A DNA stretch of 64,000 nt from Candidatus Pelagibacter communis (lineage in GTDB: Bacteria > Pseudomonadota > Alphaproteobacteria > Pelagibacterales > Pelagibacteraceae), in NCBI RefSeq assembly GCF_001179845.1, contig NZ_CVSB01000037.1, positions 1 through 64,000 of the forward strand, in the 5' to 3' direction. Positions 44,030 to 58,984 of the stretch are shown here, in pieces (position 1 is the first letter of the stretch; each line of letters begins with the position of its first letter). The translations under genes and the position numbers were made by a program. The notes under the pieces were generated by a model, which was given only the letters and a program-made list of their open reading frames with translations, made no database searches and had not been told where the DNA came from.

Positions 44030-45805
44030 TTAGTTAATTTTTCTCTCATTTTTAAGGAGTTTTAGCTCATTAAATGTAGTTTCGCTCATATCTTCTGAAA
44101 ACCTCGATTCTAATTCTTGAATTCTGAACTCTAGATCATAATTAAATAAATCTTTTGAGATATCATCTAACAACTCTATTACTTGATTGTCATTATCAGC
44201 ATTGTTTTTGAGAATATGCTTAATTGGTGCAAATTTATTTATTTTATCCAATAATTGTTTATCCAGTTTCAATCCTTCAATACTCATTTGCTCACCTGAT
44301 TTTAATTTGCCTAAAATAGAATTAAAAATTTGCTTATTTATTTCTGAGAATAATTTAATATTTTCAACTAAGTGAATATTAGCCTGAAAAAAAGATAAAT
44401 TATTTAAAAGTAAATATATTAATGAAAATTCTTTCAACTCAACACCTGTTATAAATTGGCTTTCCTTAAAATATTTTTTTGTGCTTTCTAAAGATTTAGT
44501 TTTCTTTGAATACAATCTTTTATTATTTTTATTGGAATGAGGTGTTAACTCAGCTATTTTTTCTAAAAAATACTCAAGAACATACTTTTTAATAAAATCA
44601 TCTTTAATAGTATTGGCTATAAGTCTTAATTTTTTTTCAAAAATTGCCATTGAAGATGGATTATTTTTAGTTTGTTTTTTATAATGACTAAAAATAAATT
44701 GATGAATAGATAACTTGGTTTGTTTTGTAAAATCAATAAAATAGTCTTTACCATTTTTATTTACATAACTATCAGGGTCTTCTTTGTCAGGTAAAAACAA
44801 AAAAGATATTTGTTTTTCGGGTCTTAATTCTTTTATTGAATTTTCAGCAGCTCTTAGAGCAGCTTTATAACCACTTTCATCTCCATCAAAACAAATTATA
44901 ATATCATCAAAAAACTGATTTAAAGTTAAAATTTGCTTATCAGTTAATGAAGTACCGAGATTTGCTACTACATTGTCGATTCCATTTTTGCTCAAACCTA
45001 CTACATCCATGTATCCTTCAACTAGATAAATATGATCAATTTTATTTGAAAGTTTTCTTGCTAAATCTAAATTATATAAATTTGATCCTTTTTTAAAAAA
45101 ATTTGTCTCAGGTGAATTTATATATTTTGCTAAGTAATCTAAATTTTCTATAATTCTCCCTCCTAAAGCAATTGGTTGACCTGAAATATTATTGATTGGA
45201 AATATTAATCGACCTCTAAACCTTTCTAAATAAATTTTTTTTTTCTCATCTAAATAGAATAAACCAGTTTCTACTAAAGTTTGTTCACTATAATCTTTTT
45301 TTAATTTTTCAAAAAAATTTGGATTTTTTTCTATGAATCCTATCTTAAACTTTTTAACCTCATCTTTACCTAATGATCTATTTTTTAAATAATCTCTAGC
45401 AATAGAATAATTTTCATTTTTTAAAAGTTCATTATGATAAAATTCAACATAATGACTAAAAATAGATTTATACTCATTCCACTTTTTTTCTCTTTCTTCA
45501 TCTTGTTTAGAAAACATATATGGCTGTAAACCTGCTAGTTGAGCTAAATGTTTAACAGCTTCACCAAATTTTAAATTTTGAGTTTTCATAACAAAATCAA
45601 AAATATTGCCGTGCTCTGAAGTTGCAAAACAATGATAAAATCCTTTTTCGTCATTCACAGTAAACGAAGGTGTTTTTTCATTTTTAAATGGTGATAGACC
45701 AACAAACTCTTTACCTCTTTTTTTTAAGGAAACGGTTTTTGATACTATTGTTGAAACTTTCAACCTGTTTTTAATTTCATCGAGATACTCTTTTGGGTAT
45801 TTCAT
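44030..45805 (-). CDS. dnaG: DNA primase
   Basis: A 591-residue primase that makes RNA primers at the fork. The N-terminal zinc-domain scaffold is recognisable (GLSPFKNEKTPSFTV, then GFYHCFATSEHGNIFDF), but three of the four usual zinc ligands are replaced: Ser38, Lys41 and Thr62 stand where Cys, His and Cys are expected; only Cys59 remains. The TOPRIM core is intact, with VEGYMDVVGL and CFDGDESGYKAA. The C-terminal helicase-binding part is weakly conserved. It overlaps the YqeY gene by one base and lies upstream of rpoD. Confidence 0.94.
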   Translation of the reverse strand: MKYPKEYLDEIKNRLKVSTIVSKTVSLKKRGKEFVGLSPFKNEKTPSFTVNDEKGFYHCFATSEHGNIFDFVMKTQNLKFGEAVKHLAQLAGLQPYMFSKQDEEREKKWNEYKSIFSHYVEFYHNELLKNENYSIARDYLKNRSLGKDEVKKFKIGFIEKNPNFFEKLKKDYSEQTLVETGLFYLDEKKKIYLERFRGRLIFPINNISGQPIALGGRIIENLDYLAKYINSPETNFFKKGSNLYNLDLARKLSNKIDHIYLVEGYMDVVGLSKNGIDNVVANLGTSLTDKQILTLNQFFDDIIICFDGDESGYKAALRAAENSIKELRPEKQISFLFLPDKEDPDSYVNKNGKDYFIDFTKQTKLSIHQFIFSHYKKQTKNNPSSMAIFEKKLRLIANTIKDDFIKKYVLEYFLEKIAELTPHSNKNNKRLYSKKTKSLESTKKYFKESQFITGVELKEFSLIYLLLNNLSFFQANIHLVENIKLFSEINKQIFNSILGKLKSGEQMSIEGLKLDKQLLDKINKFAPIKHILKNNADNDNQVIELLDDISKDLFNYDLEFRIQELESRFSEDMSETTFNELKLLKNERKIN

Positions 45806-46266
45806 TATTTGTTCAATAATTCTTTGATCAAGGATCCTGCTTTTGAAAAATCAATTTCGTCTGCATGAGCTTTTTTAAGTTCACCCATAACTTTTCCCAT
45901 ATCTTTTAATGAATTTGCTCCAATTTTCGAAATAACATCCGTGCAAATTTTCTTAGTTTCTTCTTCACTAAGCTGCTTTGGTAGGAGACTTGTTAAAATA
46001 TCATACTCATTTTGCTCAACCTCTAAAAGATCTAATCTATTATTTTTTTTATAAATATCGATTGATTCGGCTCGTTGTTTAACCATTTTTTTTAAAAGTT
46101 TCTTAATGTCATCATCATCAGTTTCTTTTTTGTTAGGGCCTGATCTGTTAACAATATCCAAATCCTTAATCGAAGATAATATTAACCTATAGGTTGATAT
46201 TTTATTTTTATCTTTAGATTTTAAAGCATTTTTATATTCGTTTTCGATAGTCTGTTTTGATGACAT
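45805..46266 (-). CDS. GatB/YqeY domain protein
   Basis: A 153-residue YqeY-type protein with the helical domain also found at the end of GatB. Family blocks are NALKSKDKNKISTYRLILSSI, MVKQRAESIDIYKKNNR, EYDILTSLLPKQLSEEE and DMGKVMGELKK. Its role is unclear; tRNA-dependent amidation or RNA binding has been suggested for the family. It comes first in a yqeY-dnaG-rpoD unit, an arrangement seen in many bacteria. Confidence 0.92.
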   Translation of the reverse strand: MSSKQTIENEYKNALKSKDKNKISTYRLILSSIKDLDIVNRSGPNKKETDDDDIKKLLKKMVKQRAESIDIYKKNNRLDLLEVEQNEYDILTSLLPKQLSEEETKKICTDVISKIGANSLKDMGKVMGELKKAHADEIDFSKAGSLIKELLNK

Positions 46267-46342
46267 AATTTTTTAATCTACTTTAAAGAAAAAATTCTTC
46301 AAAAGAAAAATTGTTTTTTTACAATTTTATATTACATCTCTG

Positions 46343-46371
46343 TTGCGATAATAAAGCAATTATTGTATTAA
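46343..46371 (+). promoter_or_regulatory. Sigma-70 promoter of carAB
   Basis: TTGCGA (46343-46348) and TATTAA (46366-46371) are separated by exactly 17 bp and lie 21 bp ahead of the carA start codon. The initiation site would fall near 46378-46380, leaving a leader of roughly 13-15 bases, too short for an attenuator. An AT-only inverted repeat (AAAATTGT/ACAATTTT, about 46305-46328) precedes it. Confidence 0.55.
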
Positions 46372-46392
46372 CCTTTAACTCATGAGTTGTAA

Positions 46393-47589
46393 TTGAACAA
46401 AAAATCAAAAAAAACTAACTCAAAAATAAAATCTCAAATCAATACAGGCGTTTTAGTTCTCGAAAATAAAAAGGTATTCAAAGGAATTGGAATTGGTTAC
46501 CAGGGAGAAGCCACAGGCGAAGTTTGCTTTAATACATCATTAACAGGCTATCAAGAAATCATCTCTGATCCGTCATATGCAGGTCAAATTATTAACTTTA
46601 CCTTTCCCCATATTGGAAATGTTGGAACCAATAAAGAAGATCATGAATCTGATAAAATATGGGCAAGAGGAGTGATAATTAATTCTGAAATAACCTCGCC
46701 CTCAAACTATAGATCATTCCTGCATTTAGACACTTGGCTTAAGAAAAATAAAATTATTGGAATCACTGGATTAGACACTAGAAGCTTAACAAACTTTATA
46801 AGGGACAAAAGTGCTCCAAAAGGTACGATTAGTTTCTCAAAAAAAGGAAAATTTAATATTAATAAATTGACTAATACTACCATCAAATGGAGTGGATTAA
46901 AAAATCTTGATCTTGCAGAAGTAGTTTCAACCAAGAAAAATTATATTTGGAAAGGTCTTAAAACGTGGAAAAAAGATCTTGGATATAAAAAAAATAATAA
47001 GAACTCATTCCATGTTGTTGCAATTGATTATGGAATTAAAAAAAATATCCTAAGATATTTCTCTGACTTTAATTGTAAAGTTACTGTCGTTTCTTGCAAA
47101 ACTAGTGCCCAAAAAATATTAAGTTTGAAACCAAATGGGATATTTTTATCAAATGGTCCTGGAGATCCAGCTGCAACAGGCAAATATGCTATAGAAATTA
47201 TTAAAGAATTAATTAAAAAAAATTTACCTATATTTGGTATTTGTTTAGGTCATCAAATTTTAGCGTTAGCATTAGGGGGCAAGACAAAAAAAATGAAACT
47301 TGGTCATAGAGGAGCAAATCATCCCGTTAAAAATATAATTCATGACAATGTTGAGATAACGAGTCAAAACCATGGATTTGAAGTGGTTAAAGAAACATTA
47401 CCAAAAAGTATTGAAGTCACACATAAATCTTTATTTGATAATAGTATTGAAGGTATCAAACTAAAAAATAAACCCGTCTTTTCAGTTCAATATCATCCAG
47501 AATCTAATCCAGGACCTCAAGATAGTGTTTATTTATTTAAAGAATTTATTAACAACATGAAAAAAAATGCCAAAAAGAAAAGATCTTAA
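46393..47589 (+). CDS. carA: Carbamoyl phosphate synthase, small subunit
   Basis: A 398-residue glutaminase subunit that supplies ammonia to CarB for arginine and pyrimidine synthesis. The N-terminal domain has [25 protein letters not shown]. The class I amidotransferase part has SNGPGDPAA, the catalytic Cys in [16 protein letters not shown], and the His-Glu pair in [10 protein letters not shown]. The start is TTG at 46393; an ATG at 46382 is out of frame and stops after three codons. It overlaps carB by 23 bp. Confidence 0.96.
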   Translation: MNKKSKKTNSKIKSQINTGVLVLENKKVFKGIGIGYQGEATGEVCFNTSLTGYQEIISDPSYAGQIINFTFPHIGNVGTNKEDHESDKIWARGVIINSEITSPSNYRSFLHLDTWLKKNKIIGITGLDTRSLTNFIRDKSAPKGTISFSKKGKFNINKLTNTTIKWSGLKNLDLAEVVSTKKNYIWKGLKTWKKDLGYKKNNKNSFHVVAIDYGIKKNILRYFSDFNCKVTVVSCKTSAQKILSLKPNGIFLSNGPGDPAATGKYAIEIIKELIKKNLPIFGICLGHQILALALGGKTKKMKLGHRGANHPVKNIIHDNVEITSQNHGFEVVKETLPKSIEVTHKSLFDNSIEGIKLKNKPVFSVQYHPESNPGPQDSVYLFKEFINNMKKNAKKKRS

Positions 47590-50500
47590 AAAAATACTAG
47601 TTGTGGGAGCTGGTCCAATAATTATTGGACAAGCGTGTGAATTTGATTATTCAGGCACACAAGCATGTAAGGCTCTTAAGGATGAGGGTTATAAAGTAGT
47701 TTTAATAAACTCAAATCCTGCAACAATTATGACTGATCCAGATGTTGCGGATAAAACTTATATTGAACCAATTACAATAAATGTATTAGAAAAAATTCTC
47801 AAAAAAGAAAAACCAGATGCAATTCTTCCAACAATGGGAGGACAAACTGCACTTAATCTTGCAATGGAAGCAGAGAAAAAAGGAATTCTAAAAAAATACA
47901 AAATTGAGTTGATAGGAGCAAATTCTAAAGCAATTTCTAACGCCGAGGATAGAAAGAAATTTAGAAAAAATATGATAGATATTGGTTTAGATTTACCAAA
48001 ATCAGAAATCATAAATAATAATAATCAAGCATCAAAAGTATTAAAAAAAATTGGTTTACCTGCAATTATAAGACCTGCTTTTACACTTGGTGGGCTTGGT
48101 GGGGGAATAGCCAAAACTAGAAAAGATTATTTTAAGATCGTTAAAAATGGATTGCATGAGTCTCCCGTAAGCCAAGTTCTTGTAGAGGAATGTTTGGAAG
48201 GCTGGAAAGAATTTGAGATGGAGGTTGTAAGAGATAAGAAAGATAACTGCATCATCATTTGCTCAATTGAAAATATAGATCCAATGGGAATTCATACGGG
48301 TGACTCAGTAACAATTGCACCAGCTCTTACCCTAACGGACAAAGAATACCAGGTGATGAGAAATGCGTCTATTGCATGTTTGAGAAAAATTGGAGTTGAA
48401 ACTGGAGGATCAAATGTTCAGTTTGCTATCAATCCTAAAAATGGTCGAATGGTTGTCATTGAAATGAATCCACGTGTATCAAGATCATCAGCACTTGCAT
48501 CAAAAGCAACTGGATTTCCAATTGCAAAAGTGGCAGCAAAATTAGCGGTTGGTTATACTCTGGATGAATTAAAAAATGAAATTACTAAAGTTACTCCTGC
48601 ATCATTTGAACCAAGTATAGATTATGTGGTGACTAAAATTCCAAGATTTACATTTGAAAAATTTTCTACTTCTCCCGCAACCTTAGGAACATCAATGAAA
48701 TCAGTAGGTGAAGCAATGGCTATTGGAAGAAACTTTAAAGAATCTTTACAAAAGGCGCTGGTATCTCTTGAAACTGGTTTTTCAGGTTTAGACAGAATTT
48801 TTAATTTAAATAAAAAGCAAATTGAAAAGAAGCTTAAAGAAACTATTCCAAATAAGATATTACTAGTTGCTGAAGCAATTAGAAAAAAAATAAACTTAAA
48901 GAAAATATATAATTTATCCAAAATTGATCCTTGGTTTTTAGAACAAATTAAAGAGATAGTTGAGTTTGAAAAACAAATAAAAACTAAAGGACTTCCTAGA
49001 GATTTTGCAGAATTTAATAGAATAAAATCAATAGGATTTTCAGATAAAAAACTTTCAGAATTAACTAAAACGTCTGAAGAAATTGTTAGAAGAAAAAGAT
49101 CAGCGCTTAAAATACTTCCAGTTTATAAAAAAGTAGATACTTGTGCAGCTGAATTCAAATCGTTTACGCCTTATATGTATTCGACATATCAAAGAAACTT
49201 TTCAATTAACTCAGAATGTGAAGCAGATCCATCTAATAAGAAAAAAATAATTATTCTTGGAGGAGGACCAAATAGAATTGGTCAAGGAATTGAGTTTGAT
49301 TATTGCTGTTGTCAGGCAAGTTTTTCATTAAAAGACGCAGGTTTTGAGACTATAATGGTTAATTGTAACCCTGAAACAGTGTCAACAGACTATGATACGA
49401 GTGATCGATTATACTTTGAGCCTTTAAAAGAGGAATACGTTTTTAACATAATTAAAAAAGAACAAGAAAAAGGAAAACTAATTGGGGTAATAGCTCAGTT
49501 TGGTGGCCAAACTCCAATTAAACTTGCTAAATTTTTAAATGACAACAAACTTCCGATTTTAGGAACACAATATACATCTATCGATTTAGCGGAGGATAGA
49601 GACCGATTTAGAGATTTATTAAATAAATTAAAACTAAAACAAGCAGAAAGTGGAATTGCAAAAACATTTAATCAAGCAATAAAAATTGCTGATAAAATTG
49701 GATTACCATTAATGGTAAGACCTTCATATGTTTTAGGTGGAAGAGCAATGGAAATTGTTCATGAAAAAAATCAGCTTAAAAAATTTGTTGAAGAAGCGTT
49801 TAAAGCTGCAGAAGATAATCCAATTTTGATTGATAAGTTTATTGATCATGCAATGGAAGTAGATGTAGATGCTATATCAGATGGAAAACAAGTTCACGTT
49901 GCAGGTATTATGCAACATATCGAAGAAGCTGGAATTCATTCAGGAGACTCAGCATGTAGCCTACCCCCTGTATCAATTAAACCATACCTTTTAAAAGAAA
50001 TAGAAAATCAAACTAAAAAATTAGCGATAGCTTTAAATGTTAAAGGTTTCATGAACATACAGTTTGCAATTAAAAAAGATGAAATTTATGTGATTGAAGT
50101 TAATCCAAGAGCAAGTCGAACAGTACCTTTTGTATCAAAAGCAAAAGGATTGCCTCTAGCTAAAATTGCATCAAGAGTAATGGCTGGTGAAAAGTTATCT
50201 AAGTTTAATTTAAAAGATAAATCTAAAGGTATGTATGCAGTTAAAGAGGCTGTATTCCCATTTAATAAATTTCCAAACAGTGACTTATTGTTAGGACCTG
50301 AAATGAAATCAACTGGGGAAGTTATGGGATTTGATAAAAATTTTGGAATGGCTTTTGCCAAAAGTCAAATTGCAGCAGCTAACTCATTACCAAAACAAGG
50401 ATTAGCTTTTATATCTCTCAAAGATAGTCACAAAGATGAAGGAATAGATTTAGCTAAAGAACTTCTTAAACTTAAGTTTACATTATGTGCAACTAGAGGA

Positions 50501-50791
50501 ACTGCAGAATATATACGAAAGCATGGGATGAAATGTAAAATTATAAATAAAGTAAGCACAGGTTCACCACATATAGTAGATGTTTTAGACTCTAAAAAAA
50601 TTGCATTAGTAATAAATACTGGAGGTGGAAATAGTGAACATCGATTAAGTGACGCAATAGCTTTAAGAAGAGCAACACTAAAGAATAAAGTTCCTTATTG
50701 TACTAACATGTCTACTGCTCAAGCTTGTTTAGAGGCAATTAGATCACTAAAAACAAAAAAATTAGAAGTGACTTCTCTTCAGGACGTTTAA
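47567..50791 (+). CDS. carB: Carbamoyl phosphate synthase, large subunit
   Basis: A 1074-residue enzyme with two homologous ATP-grasp halves, each opening with a nucleotide-type loop ([19 protein letters not shown] at about residue 11 and [18 protein letters not shown] at about residue 563). Metal-binding [16 protein letters not shown] and [16 protein letters not shown] occur in the two halves. A C-terminal regulatory MGS-like domain ([30 protein letters not shown]) follows. The length and order are canonical. Confidence 0.97.
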   Translation: MPKRKDLKKILVVGAGPIIIGQACEFDYSGTQACKALKDEGYKVVLINSNPATIMTDPDVADKTYIEPITINVLEKILKKEKPDAILPTMGGQTALNLAMEAEKKGILKKYKIELIGANSKAISNAEDRKKFRKNMIDIGLDLPKSEIINNNNQASKVLKKIGLPAIIRPAFTLGGLGGGIAKTRKDYFKIVKNGLHESPVSQVLVEECLEGWKEFEMEVVRDKKDNCIIICSIENIDPMGIHTGDSVTIAPALTLTDKEYQVMRNASIACLRKIGVETGGSNVQFAINPKNGRMVVIEMNPRVSRSSALASKATGFPIAKVAAKLAVGYTLDELKNEITKVTPASFEPSIDYVVTKIPRFTFEKFSTSPATLGTSMKSVGEAMAIGRNFKESLQKALVSLETGFSGLDRIFNLNKKQIEKKLKETIPNKILLVAEAIRKKINLKKIYNLSKIDPWFLEQIKEIVEFEKQIKTKGLPRDFAEFNRIKSIGFSDKKLSELTKTSEEIVRRKRSALKILPVYKKVDTCAAEFKSFTPYMYSTYQRNFSINSECEADPSNKKKIIILGGGPNRIGQGIEFDYCCCQASFSLKDAGFETIMVNCNPETVSTDYDTSDRLYFEPLKEEYVFNIIKKEQEKGKLIGVIAQFGGQTPIKLAKFLNDNKLPILGTQYTSIDLAEDRDRFRDLLNKLKLKQAESGIAKTFNQAIKIADKIGLPLMVRPSYVLGGRAMEIVHEKNQLKKFVEEAFKAAEDNPILIDKFIDHAMEVDVDAISDGKQVHVAGIMQHIEEAGIHSGDSACSLPPVSIKPYLLKEIENQTKKLAIALNVKGFMNIQFAIKKDEIYVIEVNPRASRTVPFVSKAKGLPLAKIASRVMAGEKLSKFNLKDKSKGMYAVKEAVFPFNKFPNSDLLLGPEMKSTGEVMGFDKNFGMAFAKSQIAAANSLPKQGLAFISLKDSHKDEGIDLAKELLKLKFTLCATRGTAEYIRKHGMKCKIINKVSTGSPHIVDVLDSKKIALVINTGGGNSEHRLSDAIALRRATLKNKVPYCTNMSTAQACLEAIRSLKTKKLEVTSLQDV

Positions 50792-51453
50792 GAATTTACT
50801 TCCCAATCAGTTTCAAAGGTAACATAATTTACTTGAATACATCGTCTTTCTTTAACGATCTTTTTCTTTTCCATACCATGCCAAGTGTTTGGTCCACTTG
50901 TAAAAAGATAGCCATAATTATGTTTGTAAGGAAGTGTCTTAACCTTTTCTAATTTTTCATTGTAAAAATCAGTTCCTAAATCTTCAGATTCATTTGTTTT
51001 ATTAACAAATATTAAGCCTGACATAAGTTTTTCTTTTATATCGCAATGAGGTTTTAACCAAAAACCCTCTCGGTCACATATAACCTCAACCCTAACATAG
51101 GAATTTGATAAATCTTTATTTATCATTCTAGAAATTGTTTCATATGTTTCTTTAGACTGAAGTTCATTTATAAATTTTACTAGATTTGGAAATTGAGATG
51201 AGTTTTCTTTATTAATAAAACATCTAAACTTAATAGCTTGTCCACCTGAAGCTATACCTTTTCTAAATTCTGCTGCTCCACCATCTATTGCTCTTGTTCC
51301 ATCATAATTAAGATTATGTTTACTGACATCAGGAATATCGGCTTTAACTATTTCATCAATTGCTCCTTCTGACAAAGCATCACTATACTCCCAGTGATCA
51401 AAAGGGAAATTATGTTGTTTTGAATTATTTTTAATTGAATTTAAAAATGACAT
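50788..51453 (-). CDS. 2OG-Fe(II) oxygenase-like protein
   Basis: A 221-residue protein with a jelly-roll iron site pattern: HxD in [20 protein letters not shown], a distal His in NTWHGMEKK, and Arg in [10 protein letters not shown], which would bind the 2-oxoglutarate carboxylate. Substrate unknown. It overlaps the ELM1-like gene by one base, so the two form a unit, and it converges on carB with a 4-bp overlap. Family membership is from the motif arrangement only. Confidence 0.65.
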   Translation of the reverse strand: MSFLNSIKNNSKQHNFPFDHWEYSDALSEGAIDEIVKADIPDVSKHNLNYDGTRAIDGGAAEFRKGIASGGQAIKFRCFINKENSSQFPNLVKFINELQSKETYETISRMINKDLSNSYVRVEVICDREGFWLKPHCDIKEKLMSGLIFVNKTNESEDLGTDFYNEKLEKVKTLPYKHNYGYLFTSGPNTWHGMEKKKIVKERRCIQVNYVTFETDWEVNS

Positions 51454-52397
51454 TATGATTGTATTTTTTCTTTAATAATTTTTGCTACTCTATTCGTTTC
51501 ATCTAATTTTTGATAGTTCCAATTTTCAATTTTTTCACCTAAGTTTCTAGTAATATTTAATTCTCTAAATAAATTTCTAAAATTCTGAAATCTGACGTCT
51601 TTTCTTTTTGGCAAAATATTAGCAACATAAATTGGTTTTCCAGTCAAAGCAGCTTCAGATATCATTGAGCTAGAGTCACAAGTAACAACTATATTTTCAG
51701 AAATAGCTAGAGCTGAAAGATAAGCTTTTTTATCAACATTCATAATCACAGTGTGATTTTCTCCAAAAAACTCTTTTGCATAATGTATAGTATTTAACGG
51801 TGTTCTCATTGAAGGTATGACCACAAGTTGAAAATCATGTTTTTTCAATAATTTGTAAAAAATTGAGAAGATATGCTTCATATTTTTTGTTGAGTAGTCA
51901 TAATATTTTGTAGGACCGCCCATTATCAAACACCAAATTTTTCTATTATCCTGTTTGATATATGAATTTAAATAACTTCTATTTTCTTCAATTTCATTTT
52001 CTGTTAAATAGTGAATAGCACCTTTTGTTTTAATTACATTTGGGCCGCTTATCCCATCATGTTCGGGAGCAACAATAAAATCAAAATAATTAAAATCCAC
52101 CTTTGGATCTTGAATATGAATATTTAAAACTTTTTTTTTTGAAATACTTTTTAAGTGGATTGAGGGAATCACACTTTTTCTTCCACATGAAATAATTACA
52201 TCGAAATCAGACTCGTTTATTTTTTTATAAACATTTTGTGATATTGGCGTTAATTTTGGTGGGACAATTTTCCAAAAATTATTTAGTTCAACCTTATGGT
52301 GTGTAAAATCAATACCTAAGGCTTTTGCTAAACCTTCAACCTGGCTTATCATTCCATGCATTCCTTGGGTTAATAATAATCCTTTTAATTTAGACAT
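51453..52397 (-). CDS. ELM1-like glycosyltransferase-fold protein
   Basis: A 314-residue protein of the mitochondrial fission ELM1-like family common in alphaproteobacteria. Marks are LLLTQGMHGMISQVEGLAKALG at the N-terminus, VIISCGRKSVIPS, IHIQDPKVDFNYFDFIVAPEHD, LIMGGPTKYYDY and VTCDSSSMISEAALTGKPIYV. The second half looks like a GT-B fold nucleotide-sugar site. Its bacterial function is not known to me; an envelope role is plausible. It is paired with the oxygenase-like gene. Confidence 0.75.
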   Translation of the reverse strand: MSKLKGLLLTQGMHGMISQVEGLAKALGIDFTHHKVELNNFWKIVPPKLTPISQNVYKKINESDFDVIISCGRKSVIPSIHLKSISKKKVLNIHIQDPKVDFNYFDFIVAPEHDGISGPNVIKTKGAIHYLTENEIEENRSYLNSYIKQDNRKIWCLIMGGPTKYYDYSTKNMKHIFSIFYKLLKKHDFQLVVIPSMRTPLNTIHYAKEFFGENHTVIMNVDKKAYLSALAISENIVVTCDSSSMISEAALTGKPIYVANILPKRKDVRFQNFRNLFRELNITRNLGEKIENWNYQKLDETNRVAKIIKEKIQS

Positions 52398-52418
52398 TAA
52401 TCACTATATAGCTCTCAT

Positions 52419-53363
52419 ATGAGTCAAAATCCAACTAAACACACAAAAGTGTTAATAATTGGATCTGGTCCTGCCGGATACACAGCAGCAGTTTATGCGG
52501 CTCGAGCGATGTTAAATCCAATTTTAGTTTATGGTTCTGAACCTGGTGGTCAATTAACAACAACTACTGATGTTGAAAATTTTCCAGGATTTGCTGAAGT
52601 TATTCAAGGTCCGTGGTTGATGGATCAAATGAAAGAACAAGCAAAAGCAGTTGGAACTGAAATGATTGAAGATCATATTGGTTCAGTAAATTTAAAATCT
52701 ACTCCGTTTGAAGCTATAGGCGATAGTGGGCAAAAATATACTGCTGACAGCATAATTATTTCTACAGGGGCTCAAGCCAGATGGTTAAATCTAAAATCTG
52801 AACAAGAATTTAGAGGATTTGGTGTTTCTGCATGCGCTACGTGTGATGGTTTTTTCTTTAAAGATAAAGAGGTAGCAGTTGTTGGAGGAGGTAATGCAGC
52901 TGTTGAAGAAGCGATGTTCCTTACAAAGTTTGCATCCAAAGTTAAATTAATTCATCGAAGAGATAGTTTGAGAGCTGAAAAAATGCTTCAAAAAAAATTA
53001 ATGGAAAATAAAAAAATAGAAATTATTTGGGACTCTGTTGTTGAAGATGTACTGGGAGATCAAGAACCTAAAAATGTTAAAGGTATTAAAATTAAAAATT
53101 TAAAAACAGATAAAACTGAAGAATTAAAAATAGACGGATTATTTATCGCTATTGGACATGATCCAGCAACTTCACTATTTAAAGATCAACTTAAGATGGA
53201 TAATGAGGGATATTTAATTACTAAACCAGATTCTACTGAAACAAATATTCCTGGAGTTTATGCTGCAGGAGATGTAAAAGACAAGACATTTAGACAAGCC
53301 GTTACAGCTGCAGGAATGGGTTGTATGGCAGCATTAGAAGCCGAAAAATTCCTATCTCACTAA
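52419..53363 (+). CDS. trxB: Thioredoxin reductase
   Basis: A 314-residue NADPH flavoenzyme that reduces thioredoxin. The FAD loop is IIGSGPAGYTAAVYAAR, the redox-active disulfide is Cys139/Cys142 in ACATCDG, the NADPH loop is VVGGGNAAVEEA, and the C-terminal FAD site is GVYAAGDVKDKTFRQAVTAAGMGC. Divergent from the ELM1-like gene with a 21-bp gap. Confidence 0.96.
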   Translation: MSQNPTKHTKVLIIGSGPAGYTAAVYAARAMLNPILVYGSEPGGQLTTTTDVENFPGFAEVIQGPWLMDQMKEQAKAVGTEMIEDHIGSVNLKSTPFEAIGDSGQKYTADSIIISTGAQARWLNLKSEQEFRGFGVSACATCDGFFFKDKEVAVVGGGNAAVEEAMFLTKFASKVKLIHRRDSLRAEKMLQKKLMENKKIEIIWDSVVEDVLGDQEPKNVKGIKIKNLKTDKTEELKIDGLFIAIGHDPATSLFKDQLKMDNEGYLITKPDSTETNIPGVYAAGDVKDKTFRQAVTAAGMGCMAALEAEKFLSH

Positions 53364-53403
53364 TTCGAGATTAAAAATAATAACTGATAGAAAGGTAAAC
53401 GTA

Positions 53404-57809
<4,406 letters not shown>

Positions 57810-57828
<19 letters not shown>

Positions 57829-58562
57829 TTATTACTGGTGGAGCTACTCGAATGGGTGCTGCAATTGCAAGAAAGTTATCTGGTCCAAATATTGAAATCT
57901 TAATCCATTACAACAAGTCAAAATTAAAAGCAGAAAAATTAAAAAAAGAATTATCTAACAAAGGTACAAAAGTATACTTAGTCAAAGGTGATTTAAGTAA
58001 AGAAACTGATATAAAAAAAATAATTAAATTTGCAAAATCTAAATTAAAGTTTTTTGATTGTCTTGTTAATAACGCCTCTTTATTTGAAAATGATAAATTA
58101 AAAAATTTTTCATTGGATAGTTGGAGTAAGCATTTAAGAACCAATTTAAGAGCGCCCGCATTATTAACGAAAGAATTTGCTAAAAATGTTAAAGGTAAAA
58201 ATAATAATATCATAAATATTATTGATCAAAGAGTTTTCAAATTAACCCCTTACTTTTTTTCCTACACTCTTAGTAAAACTGGTTTGTATACTTTAACAAA
58301 AACTAGCGCTATGAGTTTGGCTCCAAATATAAGAGTAAACGCAATTGCACCTGGACCCACTATAAAAAATCAAAGACAATCTGAAAAACATTTCAAAAAG
58401 CAATATTTAGCAACACCTCTTAAAAGACAAGTTGATGTGGAACAAATATGTAATGCTGTTGACTTTTTTATTAAAAATATATCTATTACTGGTCAGGTTT
58501 TGGCTATTGATAGTGGTCAAAATCTTAACTGGCAAACCCCAGATGTAATGGGCAAAGAATGA
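57810..58562 (+). CDS. Short-chain reductase, FolM/pteridine reductase-like
   Basis: A 250-residue SDR with the nucleotide loop [24 protein letters not shown], and the catalytic [16 protein letters not shown] is also standard. [11 protein letters not shown] and the NNAS block resemble FolM and PTR1, which reduce dihydromonapterin or dihydrofolate. The following gene is folB, overlapping by 4 bp, which supports a pterin/folate role and possibly a substitute dihydrofolate reductase. Function is inferred from context and similarity. Confidence 0.78.
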
Positions 58563-58984
58563 AAAAAAATAATTTAAAAATTGTCAAAATAGATAAAAAT
58601 AAAAGCTTATTTAATTATGAGAAAAAAATCCTAATTAACGAATTAATCTTGGATTTAAAACTTGGTTATTACGATTTTGAAAAAGAAAAACCACAAAAAG
58701 TTAAATTTAGTCTTGAAATAGACTATGAAGACAAAAAACCTTCAAGCGATAAAGATATCAAATCCATTGTTAATTATGGAACTATAGTAAAATTAATTAC
58801 GAAACTTGTAAAAAAGAAACATTATAATTTCCTAGAAACTTTAGCAGAAGCTGTTTTTGACGAGTTATTTAAAGACAAAAGGATTGCTAAAATAATGTTG
58901 AAAATTGAAAAATTAGAAATTTTAAAACAGTGTTCATCTGTTGGTATTCAAATTACCAAAAAGAGAAGCCATGATAAGCTCTGA
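58559..58984 (+). CDS. folB: Dihydroneopterin aldolase
   Basis: A 141-residue enzyme that cleaves dihydroneopterin in folate synthesis. Family marks are [22 protein letters not shown], with Glu/Gln-like substrate contacts, the [10 protein letters not shown] motif, [13 protein letters not shown] with the conserved Glu, and a C-terminal [15 protein letters not shown] where homologs have the catalytic lysine region. A 25-residue N-terminal extension precedes the core. It overlaps the true start of uvrC by 14 bp. Confidence 0.85.
   Translation: MKKNNLKIVKIDKNKSLFNYEKKILINELILDLKLGYYDFEKEKPQKVKFSLEIDYEDKKPSSDKDIKSIVNYGTIVKLITKLVKKKHYNFLETLAEAVFDELFKDKRIAKIMLKIEKLEILKQCSSVGIQITKKRSHDKL

Noticed and set aside
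46305-46328. AAAATTGT/ACAATTTT as terminator or attenuator ahead of carA
   Set aside because: The stem is purely AT apart from one G-C pair, lies upstream of the promoter, and is expected by chance at this base composition.
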